Below are positions 1 to 5,718 of a stretch of 5,718 nucleotides of DNA, piece after piece. The stretch is taken from positions 1-5,718 of the forward strand of contig JAAFIT010000179.1 in the NCBI GenBank assembly GCA_013298745.1, written 5' to 3'. This DNA is from Sphingomonadales bacterium. GTDB lineage: Bacteria > Pseudomonadota > Alphaproteobacteria > Sphingomonadales > Sphingomonadaceae. The notes below the pieces were generated by a model. That model had not been told where the DNA came from and did no database searches. It worked only from the letters and a program-made list of their open reading frames with translations. The stretch's first letter is position 1. The number at the start of each line of letters is the position of its first letter. A program made the position numbers and the translations under genes.

Positions 1-331
1 TCGCCATGCGACGCTCGATCGCAAGGTCAGCCCGCCGTCGCGCGGCGAAATGAAGCGCTCGATGGAAGCGTTGATCCATCATTTCAAGCTTTATACCGAA
101 GGCCTGCATGTGCCGGCCGGCGAAGCCTATGTCGCTACCGAAAGCCCCAAGGGTGAGTTCGGGATCTTCATGGTGGCGGACGGCACAAACAAGCCTTGGC
201 GCTGCCATATCCGCGCCACTGGCATGGCGCATCTGCAGGCGATGGATTTCCTCTGCAAGGGCCATATGCTCGCCGACGCACCGGCCATTCTTGGTTCGCT
301 CGATATCGTCTTCGGCGAAGTCGATCGGTGA
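1..331 (+). CDS. nuoD: NADH-quinone oxidoreductase subunit D, C-terminal end (partial)
   Basis: This is the last 109 residues of NuoD (49-kDa subunit), the peripheral-arm subunit of respiratory complex I that helps form the quinone site and contacts NuoB. The first complete codon starts at base 2 and the stop is TGA at 329-331. The visible part carries the strongly conserved tail of the family: a [20 protein letters not shown] stretch, then the DGTNKP and HLQAMDF segments, and the usual ending with [13 protein letters not shown]. The reading frame is intact, with no sign of decay. The 5' part lies outside the window. The stop overlaps a GTG start at 328, so the downstream small gene is probably translationally coupled to it. 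Identity is secure from family knowledge; only the truncation by the window edge limits the entry. Confidence 0.97.
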   Translation, partial: RHATLDRKVSPPSRGEMKRSMEALIHHFKLYTEGLHVPAGEAYVATESPKGEFGIFMVADGTNKPWRCHIRATGMAHLQAMDFLCKGHMLADAPAILGSLDIVFGEVDR

Positions 332-507
332 GCACCAATACCAAGCTCTGCACCGCGGCGGCCATTGGCGCAGCGATAATTGCCAGCGCCGGTTTTGGCG
401 CTGCTTGGCTTTGGGGTGAGGGTGCCGGCATGCCGGTCGTCGCGCTCAGCGCAACCTTGTGGACCGCGGGGTTTGTGCGCTGGTCATCAACGCGGTTCAG
501 GACATGA
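328..507 (+). CDS. Small two-helix membrane peptide, unknown function
   Basis: This 59-aa ORF begins with GTG at 328, whose last two bases plus the next base form the nuoD stop (GTGA overlap). It ends at TGA 505-507, which in turn overlaps the ATG of the next gene. GAAG at 317-320 gives a modest ribosome binding site 7 nt upstream. Residues about 8-29 (rich in Ala, Ile, Gly) and 35-50 look like two membrane helices, and the C-terminus is basic (RWSSTRFRT), suggesting it faces the cytoplasm. I recognise no family. The evidence that it is real is positional: exact 4-nt overlaps at both ends with convincing genes, and a hydrophobic profile like the other small peptides in this cluster. A random in-frame stretch remains possible, because high-GC DNA gives Ala/Gly-rich shadow peptides. 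Confidence 0.6.
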   Translation: MSTNTKLCTAAAIGAAIIASAGFGAAWLWGEGAGMPVVALSATLWTAGFVRWSSTRFRT

Positions 508-836
508 GCAAGCTCGCAATCGCCGAGGCGATGATTGCGCACTACAATGCGCAAGACGCCGACGCCTATGTCGCGCTGATGACCGATGATGCGGTGGAAG
601 CCGGCTATCGTGGCGCAGTGTTGCGCGATGGCAAAGAAGGCGTGCGCGACGGCCTAAACGCCATGTTCGCCCAGTTCCCTGAAAATCGCGCCGATATCAT
701 CACCGGCTATGAACTCGGCCCCTTTGTCGTGCTGCACGAAAAGGTGTGGCGGACCGCCGCCGGTGAGCCATTTGAAGTGATGTCGATCTACAGCTTTGCC
801 GGCGACAAGGTCGAACGCGTCGAATTCGTGCGCTGA
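504..836 (+). CDS. NTF2-like / SnoaL-like family protein
   Basis: This 110-aa soluble protein resembles the NTF2-like superfamily (SnoaL / ketosteroid-isomerase-like cone fold). Typical features are the N-terminal helix pattern ending in YNAQDADAYVALMTDDA (residues 14-30), the RDGKEGVRDGLNAMF segment (41-55), and the C-terminal strand pair SIYSFAGDKVERVEFVR (94-110), a common ending in this group. The length is normal for a single-domain member. There is no signal peptide or membrane segment. The ATG at 504 was chosen because it forms an ATGA overlap with the upstream stop and starts the fold without extra residues; an in-frame TTG at 459 lies inside the upstream ORF and is unlikely. Members include isomerases, cyclases, hydrolases and plain ligand-binding proteins, so the substrate cannot be named. 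Its position after nuoD suggests co-transcription with complex I genes, but no role in complex I is known to me. Confidence 0.88.
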   Translation: MSKLAIAEAMIAHYNAQDADAYVALMTDDAVEAGYRGAVLRDGKEGVRDGLNAMFAQFPENRADIITGYELGPFVVLHEKVWRTAAGEPFEVMSIYSFAGDKVERVEFVR

Positions 837-867
837 CGCGCATCCAGGCAAGGCCCCCTGCGACATC

Positions 868-899
868 TTGTCAAAGGCCAATTAGCTGATAGATATAAC
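868..899 (+). promoter_or_regulatory. Possible internal promoter upstream of the 54-aa membrane gene
   Basis: In the 108-nt gap after the NTF2-like gene there is a locally AT-rich stretch that stands out from the GC-rich background. It contains TTGTCA at 868-873 as a candidate -35 and TATAAC at 894-899 as a candidate -10. The spacer of 20 nt is longer than ideal; TAGATA at 890-895 would give 16 nt but matches less well. If used, it would drive the gene starting at 945 and possibly nuoE and nuoF. This is a reading by eye only. Confidence 0.27.
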
Positions 900-903
900 C
901 GAT

Positions 904-921
904 GTCCGCAACAGGTCGGAC
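904..921 (+). promoter_or_regulatory. Short inverted repeat at the putative transcription start
   Basis: GTCCG (904-908) and CGGAC (917-921) form a perfect 5-bp inverted repeat around an 8-nt spacer. It lies just after the candidate -10 at 894-899 and before the GGGGAG ribosome binding site at 929-934. It could be an operator half-site pair or a small 5' UTR hairpin. A 5-bp match is short enough to arise by chance. Confidence 0.2.
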
Positions 922-944
922 GATTGGCGGGGAGTGTCGGCATC

Positions 945-1109
945 ATGAATCGGGGCCAGGACGAAGGCGTTTTTCTGTCGGTGATCGCAGCAGGCTTTGC
1001 GTGGATGTCGGCAATCAAGTTCCCATCGGTTGCGATGAACCTGATCCTGATCCTGATGATCGGTTGGGCCTTGTGGAGCGTTTACAAGATGTCGCTCGAT
1101 CGCATGTAG
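945..1109 (+). CDS. Small membrane peptide, unknown function
   Basis: This 54-aa ORF has ATG at 945 preceded by GGGGAG at 929-934 (10-nt spacing), one of the better ribosome binding sites in the window. An in-frame TTG at 924 has no such site and was not chosen. The N-terminus is short and polar (MNRGQDEG). Residues about 9-24 and 29-48 are hydrophobic and probably form two helices separated by a KFPS turn, with Trp residues at 20, 41 and 44 near the membrane borders. It ends in KMSLDRM. I recognise no family. It is separated from both neighbours (108 nt upstream, about 200 nt downstream), so unlike the other small genes here it may be its own unit, possibly driven by the AT-rich element at 868-899. 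It has no cysteines or metal-ligand pattern that would suggest an electron carrier. Confidence 0.7.
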   Translation: MNRGQDEGVFLSVIAAGFAWMSAIKFPSVAMNLILILMIGWALWSVYKMSLDRM

Positions 1110-1115
1110 GTGCTG

Positions 1116-1137
1116 CGCGGCCGATCGATCCGGCGCG
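1116..1137 (+). terminator. GC-rich hairpin just after the 54-aa membrane gene
   Basis: Seven base pairs with one bulged G (1119) can form between 1116-1123 and 1131-1137 around the 7-nt loop at 1124-1130. The hairpin starts 6 nt after the stop at 1107-1109. There is no T-tract, only TTG at 1138-1140, so it is not a classical intrinsic terminator. It could stabilise the upstream mRNA end or act as a weak pause. The rest of the gap to 1307 holds no convincing gene on the + strand. Confidence 0.28.
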
Positions 1138-1307
1138 TTGTCCATACGAGCCGCATATAGCGCACCAGCTTTCCGGGTTGCATCGGCAAGCTTCATGATG
1201 TTTAGCATTTCTGTGCAGCGGGTGGCGATGTCGCCGTTCGCCGAGGATAGCCATTGCCTTCGCCCGCACATGGTGTTGGGCATGACGAGGATAGGGGAAG
1301 CGGTTCG

Positions 1308-1472
1308 ATGAAGTTTCTTTTCCGGGAATCGGTCACCATCGCATTGCTGTTTTCGGCGCTGATGGCGTTCATGGCTGGTTCCATGCCGTCGCTGTTCCAC
1401 AGCACCTTGCTGGTCGCCGGCCTGGCGGGTGTCTGGGTCGCAGTGCTGGCGACGGGCGTCAATCGGCTGTAA
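1308..1472 (+). CDS. Small two-helix membrane peptide, unknown function
   Basis: This 54-aa ORF starts at ATG 1308, preceded by AGGGGAAG at 1293-1300 (7-nt spacing), a strong ribosome binding site that decides the start over in-frame positions back to 1254. The N-terminus is MKFLFRES. Residues about 8-24 and 32-50 are two hydrophobic stretches joined by a short SMPSLFHS loop, and the C-terminus is VNRL. The profile is a two-helix hairpin with both ends likely in the cytoplasm. No family is recognised. The gene ends 46 nt before nuoE, and a small hairpin followed by five T residues lies between them. Its location ahead of nuoE suggests a link to complex I, but this is inferred from position only. 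Confidence 0.75.
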   Translation: MKFLFRESVTIALLFSALMAFMAGSMPSLFHSTLLVAGLAGVWVAVLATGVNRL

Positions 1473-1481
1473 GTGGGCCAC

Positions 1482-1498
1482 CGCCGCACGGCGTTTTT
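1482..1498 (+). terminator. Weak terminator- or attenuator-like hairpin before nuoE
   Basis: CGCC (1482-1485) pairs with GGCG (1490-1493) around the 4-nt loop GCAC, followed directly by five T residues (1494-1498). The stem is only 4 bp, weak for an intrinsic terminator. It lies 10 nt after the stop of the upstream small gene and 20 nt before the nuoE ATG, so it could trim transcription entering nuoE or act as an attenuator. Confidence 0.33.
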
Positions 1499-1518
1499 AT
1501 CTGGAGTAGGTGCGTATC

Positions 1519-2142
1519 ATGGCAGACGTCGGGACCACGTCGAATGCGGCGTTGTTTGGCAGCTTTGCCTGGACAGCCGAAAATGCCGTCGAGGCGGATC
1601 GCATCATCGCGCTTTACCCTGAGGGCCGACAGGCGTCCGCAGTAATGCCGTTGCTATGGCTTGCGCAGGGCCAGATGGCGGAGGCAACGGGCAGCGCCTG
1701 GCTGCCTGTGCCTGTCATGGAATACATCGCCCGCCAACTCGGTATGCCCTATATCCGGGTCTATGAAGTCGCCAGCTTCTACACAATGTACAATCTGGCG
1801 CCGGTCGGCCGCTATCACGTCCAGGTTTGCGGCACGACACCGTGCCAGCTCCGTGGCTCCGATGATGTCATGCGCGCCTGCAAGGATGCCGGGCTGAAGA
1901 AAGGCGCCAACACCGCCGATGGTCTGTTCACGCTGTCGGAAGTCGAATGCCTCGGCGCCTGCGCCAATGCGCCAATGGTGCAGATCAACGCCGACAATTA
2001 CGAAGACCTGACCTACGACAGCATGACGGACATCCTTGCCGCTCTGGCGCGAGGTGAAACGCCGAAAACCGGCTCGCAGATCGGCCGCACCGCAAGCTGC
2101 CCCGAAGGCGGCCCGACAACGCTGATCACGGAATCAGCATGA
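1519..2142 (+). CDS. nuoE: NADH-quinone oxidoreductase subunit E (24-kDa subunit)
   Basis: NuoE (207 aa) carries the [2Fe-2S] cluster N1a beside the FMN of NuoF in the NADH-oxidising tip of complex I. The N-terminal helical part includes the family pattern YPEGRQASAVMPLLWLAQ (33-50) and the YEVASFYTMYNLAPVG segment (82-97). The thioredoxin-like C-terminal domain holds the four cluster ligands: C104 and C109 (CGTTPC) and C144 and C148 (CLGAC). All are present, so the protein should be functional. The tail has the usual CPEGGPTTL ending. ATG at 1519 was chosen over the in-frame GTG at 1510 because it has AGG at 1508-1510 and GGAG at 1503-1506 upstream and begins near the usual family start. Its TGA overlaps the next ATG. 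Unusually, nuoF is not the next gene; two small membrane genes intervene. Confidence 0.98.
   Translation: MADVGTTSNAALFGSFAWTAENAVEADRIIALYPEGRQASAVMPLLWLAQGQMAEATGSAWLPVPVMEYIARQLGMPYIRVYEVASFYTMYNLAPVGRYHVQVCGTTPCQLRGSDDVMRACKDAGLKKGANTADGLFTLSEVECLGACANAPMVQINADNYEDLTYDSMTDILAALARGETPKTGSQIGRTASCPEGGPTTLITESA
2121..2138 (+). promoter_or_regulatory. Hairpin enclosing the ribosome binding site of the 60-aa membrane gene
   Basis: GCTGAT (2121-2126) and ATCAGC (2133-2138) are perfect 6-bp inverted repeats with the 6-nt loop CACGGA. The loop holds the best ribosome binding site bases (CGGA, 2129-2132), and the stem ends one base before the ATG at 2139. Ribosomes finishing nuoE would melt it, which would make translation of the 60-aa peptide depend on nuoE translation. 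The structure is seen in sequence; the coupling role is inferred, and one such repeat could occur by chance in a window this size. Confidence 0.35.
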
Positions 2143-2321
2143 ACGCCGAGACCGTCTCGCAAATCGGCCTGGTGTTCCTCGGCTCGGCGATCGCCGTGCT
2201 GGCATTCTCGATCTATCGCTCCTCGCAGGGGATGCCGTCGACCGGGCTATCCAGCTTCGGGACCGTGCTCGTCGTGCTCGGCATCGGCATCCGGATGCGT
2301 GCGCGCAAGGGAGGCAAGTGA
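2139..2321 (+). CDS. Small two-helix membrane peptide between nuoE and nuoF
   Basis: This 60-aa ORF starts at ATG 2139 inside the nuoE stop (ATGA overlap) and ends at TGA 2319-2321, sharing its last base with the next ATG. Residues about 8-25 and 36-51 are hydrophobic, separated by a polar loop RSSQGMPSTG (27-36). The C-terminus is strongly basic (RMRARKGGK), which by the positive-inside rule puts both ends in the cytoplasm. There are no cysteines or recognised motifs, and it is not a standard Nuo subunit. NuoK-type subunits are longer, with three helices, so this is not a shortened NuoK by appearance. Tight overlaps on both sides suggest stoichiometric co-expression with nuoE and nuoF; a role in assembling or anchoring complex I is speculation. 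Confidence 0.78.
   Translation: MNAETVSQIGLVFLGSAIAVLAFSIYRSSQGMPSTGLSSFGTVLVVLGIGIRMRARKGGK
2307..2314 (+). promoter_or_regulatory. Strong ribosome binding site that selects ATG 2321
   Basis: AAGGGAGG is close to the anti-16S consensus and lies 6 nt before ATG 2321. The alternative in-frame GTG at 2318 would be only 3 nt away, so ATG is preferred. The site is inside the last codons of the upstream 60-aa gene. Confidence 0.6.
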
Positions 2322-2521
2322 TGAACAATATCGCGTTGCTTCGTCGCATCTCGCTCGCTTCGATGCTGGTGGCTGTCGTCACCGGCACGGTTTCGCTCTA
2401 TATGCTGTTCACCAAGCCAAACAGCGACAAGGTCCTGTTCGCCATCAGCGTTGTCGCCCTCATCATCGGCATCATTCTCGACCGCCGCGCCGGAAAGCTG
2501 GAAGACCGCAATGCTCAGTGA
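2321..2521 (+). CDS. Small two-helix membrane peptide overlapping nuoF
   Basis: This 66-aa ORF has its ATG at 2321 in a TGATG junction with the upstream gene and its stop TGA at 2519-2521, so it overlaps the first 11 nt of nuoF. A strong ribosome binding site (2307-2314) fixes the start. Residues about 10-30 and 37-53 are two hydrophobic helices linked by a short TKPNSDK loop. The N-terminal end has RR (8-9) and the C-terminal tail is charged ([13 protein letters not shown]), so both ends probably face the cytoplasm. No family is recognised. It differs in sequence from the 60-aa peptide before it, so there is no obvious recent duplication. The overlap with nuoF means nuoF translation is probably coupled to it, which makes a role near the NuoE/NuoF module attractive but unproven. 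Confidence 0.8.
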   Translation: MNNIALLRRISLASMLVAVVTGTVSLYMLFTKPNSDKVLFAISVVALIIGIILDRRAGKLEDRNAQ

Positions 2522-3818
2522 TGCAGATCGCATCTTCACCAACCTCTACGGCTTCCAGCCCTGGAACCTCGAGCACGCCCGCAAACGTGGCGACTGGGAA
2601 GACACCAAATCACTGATGGCCGCCGGCCCCGATGCCATTGTCGACGCCATCAAGGCTTCGGGCCTGCGCGGCCGCGGCGGCGCCGGCTTCCCGACGGGGA
2701 TGAAGTGGAGCTTCATGCCGAAAACGCCGAATCCGGCGCGGCCGAGCTATCTCGTCATCAACGCCGACGAATCCGAACCCGGCAGCTGCAAGGACCGTGA
2801 AATCATCCGCCACGATCCGCACAAGCTGATCGAAGGCGCGTTGATCGCCGGGTTCGCGATGCGTGCCGTTGCGGCCTTCATCTACATTCGCGGCGAATAT
2901 GTCCGCGAGGCCGAAACGCTGTTCGCCGCGGTCCGTGAAGCCTATGCCGCCGGCCTCATCGGCAAGAACGCCTGCGGGTCGGGCTATGATTTCGATGTCG
3001 TCGTCCACCGCGGAGCAGGTGCCTATATCTGCGGCGAAGAAACCGCGATGCTCGAAAGCCTCGAAGGCAAGAAGGGTCAGCCGCGCCTCAAGCCGCCATT
3101 CCCGGCTGGTGCCGGCCTGTATGGCAACCCGACCACAGTCAACAACGTCGAATCGATCGCCGTTGCGCCGACCATCCTGCGCCGAGGCCCGGCCTGGTTT
3201 GCCGGTATCGGTCGCGACAAGAACCAGGGCACCAAGCTGTTCCAGATTTCCGGCCATGTGAACAAGCCCTGCGTTGTCGAGGACGCGATGAGCGTTCCGT
3301 TCCGCGAACTGATCGACACCCATTGCGGCGGCATCCGCGGTGGTTGGGACAATCTGCTCGCCGTCATCCCCGGCGGCTCGTCGGTGCCGCTGGTGCCGGC
3401 CGATCAGATCATCGATTGCCCGATGGATTTCGACGCCCTGCGCGAATTGAAATCGGGTCTCGGCACCGCAGCGATCATTGTCATGGACAAGTCGACCGAC
3501 ATCGTTCGGGCCATCGCCCGGCTGTCCTATTTCTACAAGCACGAAAGCTGCGGCCAGTGCACGCCGTGCCGCGAAGGCACCGGCTGGATGTGGCGCGTGA
3601 TGGAACGCCTCGTCACCGGCGATGCCGAGCCGCACGAGATCGACCTGCTGCTCGAAGTCACCACCGAGATCGAAGGGCATACCATCTGCGCACTGGGTGA
3701 TGCAGCGGCCTGGCCGATTCAGGGCCTGATCCGGCATTTCCGCCCTGAAATCGAAAGCCGGATTGCGAAGCGCAAGGGCTTTGTCGCAGTGCCGGCGATA
3801 CAGCAGGCCGCCGAATAG
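2511..3818 (+). CDS. nuoF: NADH-quinone oxidoreductase subunit F (51-kDa, NADH/FMN-binding)
   Basis: NuoF (435 aa, normal length) oxidises NADH with FMN and passes electrons to the [4Fe-4S] cluster N3 of complex I. Visible in order: the FMN/NADH glycine-rich loop [10 protein letters not shown] (54-63), the [16 protein letters not shown] segment (84-99), a second nucleotide-site motif [13 protein letters not shown] (168-180), the NNVES segment (211-215), the SLBB-like region (about 245-305), and the cluster ligands C347, C350, C353 (CGQCTPC) plus C393. All key residues are present. ATG 2511 was chosen because it has GGAAG at 2500-2504 and starts at the usual place ([12 protein letters not shown]); in-frame sequence back to 2451 lies within the upstream membrane gene and is not NuoF-like. 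The expected next gene, nuoG, is missing; a hydrolase gene follows after 40 nt, with no clear terminator in the gap. Confidence 0.99.
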   Translation: MLSDADRIFTNLYGFQPWNLEHARKRGDWEDTKSLMAAGPDAIVDAIKASGLRGRGGAGFPTGMKWSFMPKTPNPARPSYLVINADESEPGSCKDREIIRHDPHKLIEGALIAGFAMRAVAAFIYIRGEYVREAETLFAAVREAYAAGLIGKNACGSGYDFDVVVHRGAGAYICGEETAMLESLEGKKGQPRLKPPFPAGAGLYGNPTTVNNVESIAVAPTILRRGPAWFAGIGRDKNQGTKLFQISGHVNKPCVVEDAMSVPFRELIDTHCGGIRGGWDNLLAVIPGGSSVPLVPADQIIDCPMDFDALRELKSGLGTAAIIVMDKSTDIVRAIARLSYFYKHESCGQCTPCREGTGWMWRVMERLVTGDAEPHEIDLLLEVTTEIEGHTICALGDAAAWPIQGLIRHFRPEIESRIAKRKGFVAVPAIQQAAE

Positions 3819-3858
3819 TCGCTGGCGTTGCGGTCACTGGCAGACCAGACTACCGCAA

Positions 3859-4788
3859 ATGAACGAGCTTTACTTCACACGACGTAGCATCATTGCAACC
3901 GGCACAGCGTTGGCTGTCACGCCTGCAAATGCCGCAACCTCGGCAGCCTCACGGCTGATCCTCCTCGGCACCGGTGGCGGCCCGACGCCAAAGCCCAATC
4001 GTGCCGCCTCGGCGCAGGTCATCACCGTCGGCGATGCCGCCTATGTCATTGATTGTGGCAATGGCGTTGCCCGGCAACTCGTGCTCGCCGGCATCAAGCT
4101 GAAGGCACTGCGCAGCATCTTCATCACCCACCACCATAGCGATCACAATGTCGATTACGGCAGCCTGATGCTGCTCGCCTGGGCGGCCGATCTGGCGACG
4201 CCCGTTGACAGCTATGGGCCACCGCCGCTCGCCGAAATGACGCAATCGTTCCTGGCCTATAACCGCGTCGATATCGCGACGCGGATGGCGGACGAGGGGC
4301 GACCATCTTTGGCTGGGCTGATCCGGCCGCATGAGCTGACCAAGGCCGGGCTGGTGATGCAGGACAGCAATGTCAGCGTCACCGCCGCGATGGTAGACCA
4401 CCCGCCACTGGTGCCGAGTTTTGCCTATCGTTTCGATTGCCCCGACCGCTCGATCGTCATTTCCGGCGACACGCGGCCTTCGGAGGGGCTGGTGACGCTC
4501 GCCAGGGGCGCCGATGTCCTTGTTCATGAAGTCATGTACCTGCCGGCGCTCGAAGCGCTGATTGCCTCCGAACCCAATGCGAAAACCCTGCGCGAACATC
4601 TGCTGGCCAGCCACACCAGCGCCGCCGATGTCGGCAAGGTGGCGACACGCGCAGGTGTGGAGACGCTTGTGCTGTCGCATTTTGTACCCGGCGGCTTTCC
4701 GTTCGTCACCGACGATCAGTGGCGCGACGCGGTGCGGCCGCACTTCGCCGGCGAGATCATCGTCGGGCGCGATCTACTGGTGCTGTAG
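3859..4788 (+). CDS. Tat-exported metallo-beta-lactamase-fold hydrolase (RNase Z/AtsA-like)
   Basis: This 309-aa protein is a metal-dependent hydrolase probably exported to the periplasm. Residues 7-25 form a twin-arginine signal: TRRSII (7-12), a hydrophobic core to V20, and a likely cleavage site after ANA (23-25). The MBL fold starts with LILLGTGGGP (33-42). Metal ligands fit the family: H91, H93, D95, H96 (HHHSDH), H181 (DHPP), D204 (SGDT) and H274 (LSHF). An HEV at 223-225 and H252 sit where RNase Z proteins have HEAT and a later His. An export signal argues against tRNA processing; the closest group I recall is the AtsA-like arylsulfatase branch, so a sulfatase, phosphodiesterase or lactonase activity is possible. 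ATG 3859 was chosen because the Tat signal begins there; the ribosome binding site is weak. In-frame sequence back to 3763 is nuoF shadow. The gene begins 40 nt after nuoF and ends 96 nt before gyrA. Confidence 0.93.
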   Translation: MNELYFTRRSIIATGTALAVTPANAATSAASRLILLGTGGGPTPKPNRAASAQVITVGDAAYVIDCGNGVARQLVLAGIKLKALRSIFITHHHSDHNVDYGSLMLLAWAADLATPVDSYGPPPLAEMTQSFLAYNRVDIATRMADEGRPSLAGLIRPHELTKAGLVMQDSNVSVTAAMVDHPPLVPSFAYRFDCPDRSIVISGDTRPSEGLVTLARGADVLVHEVMYLPALEALIASEPNAKTLREHLLASHTSAADVGKVATRAGVETLVLSHFVPGGFPFVTDDQWRDAVRPHFAGEIIVGRDLLVL

Positions 4789-4884
4789 GGCAGGGATCGC
4801 CCCCTAAAGCGCTGGCATTTTGCCGGGCCTTGGCCTATTCATGACACATCCGCGACACCGCGCTGAAGGCCCAGAAAAAACCCA
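4789..4884 (+). other. Intergenic region upstream of gyrA
   Basis: No gene is seen here. A small hairpin, with 6 pairs including one wobble and a TTT loop, can form at 4812-4826, but no T-tract follows it. I could not find a convincing -35/-10 pair with normal spacing, although gyrA probably has its own promoter. GAAGG at 4865-4869 is a weak and distant ribosome binding site for the ATG at 4885. Confidence 0.4.

Positions 4885-5718
<834 letters not shown>

Noticed and set aside
2451..2510. N-terminal extension of nuoF from an upstream in-frame start
   Set aside because: The 20 extra residues are Ser/Ala-rich, lie inside the upstream membrane gene and are not found in NuoF; ATG 2511 has a fitting ribosome binding site and the usual family start.
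2610..3737. Long open frame of 375 codons on the minus strand opposite nuoF
   Set aside because: It is exactly antisense to a complete, motif-rich nuoF. The reverse frame stays open because of codon bias in GC-rich DNA, and its peptide shows no recognisable domain.
3763..3858. N-terminal extension of the MBL-fold hydrolase into nuoF
   Set aside because: It would overlap the nuoF C-terminus by more than 50 nt and would bury the Tat signal, which must be at the N-terminus.
3949..4743. 264-codon minus-strand open frame opposite the MBL-fold hydrolase
   Set aside because: The + strand carries all MBL metal ligands and a Tat signal; the reverse frame has no family features.
4813..4824. Sigma-54-like TGGCA/TTGC pair upstream of gyrA
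   Set aside because: The GG and GC elements are only 6 nt apart instead of about 10, and gyrA is not a typical sigma-54 gene.
4812..4826. Hairpin between the hydrolase gene and gyrA as an intrinsic terminator
   Set aside because: The stem includes a wobble pair, the loop is three T residues, and no T-tract follows.

Overview
This window is GC-rich, gene-dense chromosomal DNA from an alphaproteobacterium, most likely a member of the Sphingomonadales. The NuoD, NuoE, NuoF and GyrA sequences all read like sphingomonad proteins by recall of the families; no database search was run. All supported genes are on the + strand.

Left part (1-2142): the 3' end of nuoD is followed by four genes that are not complex I subunits. 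They are a GTG-start two-helix membrane peptide overlapping nuoD by 4 nt, an NTF2/SnoaL-like protein overlapping that peptide by 4 nt, and two free-standing membrane peptides of 54 aa each with good ribosome binding sites. Then comes nuoE. The roughly 470-nt stretch around the two 54-aa genes holds the window's only loosely packed DNA, with a possible promoter and two possible hairpin/terminator elements.

Middle (2139-3818): two more two-helix membrane peptides (60 and 66 aa) sit between nuoE and nuoF. They are joined to them by ATGA, TGATG and 11-nt overlaps, so nuoE-peptide-peptide-nuoF looks like one translationally coupled block. NuoE and NuoF together form the NADH-oxidising tip of complex I (FMN, N1a and N3 clusters).

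Right part (3819-5718): nuoG would normally follow nuoF, but it is not here. Instead there is a Tat-exported metallo-beta-lactamase-fold hydrolase of the RNase Z/AtsA-like type, then the first 278 codons of gyrA running off the window end.

The main points of interest are the five small two-helix membrane peptides threaded through a complex I operon, the tight coupling of two of them to nuoE/nuoF, and the break of the operon after nuoF. No mobile element, tRNA, rRNA, CRISPR array or long repeat was seen.
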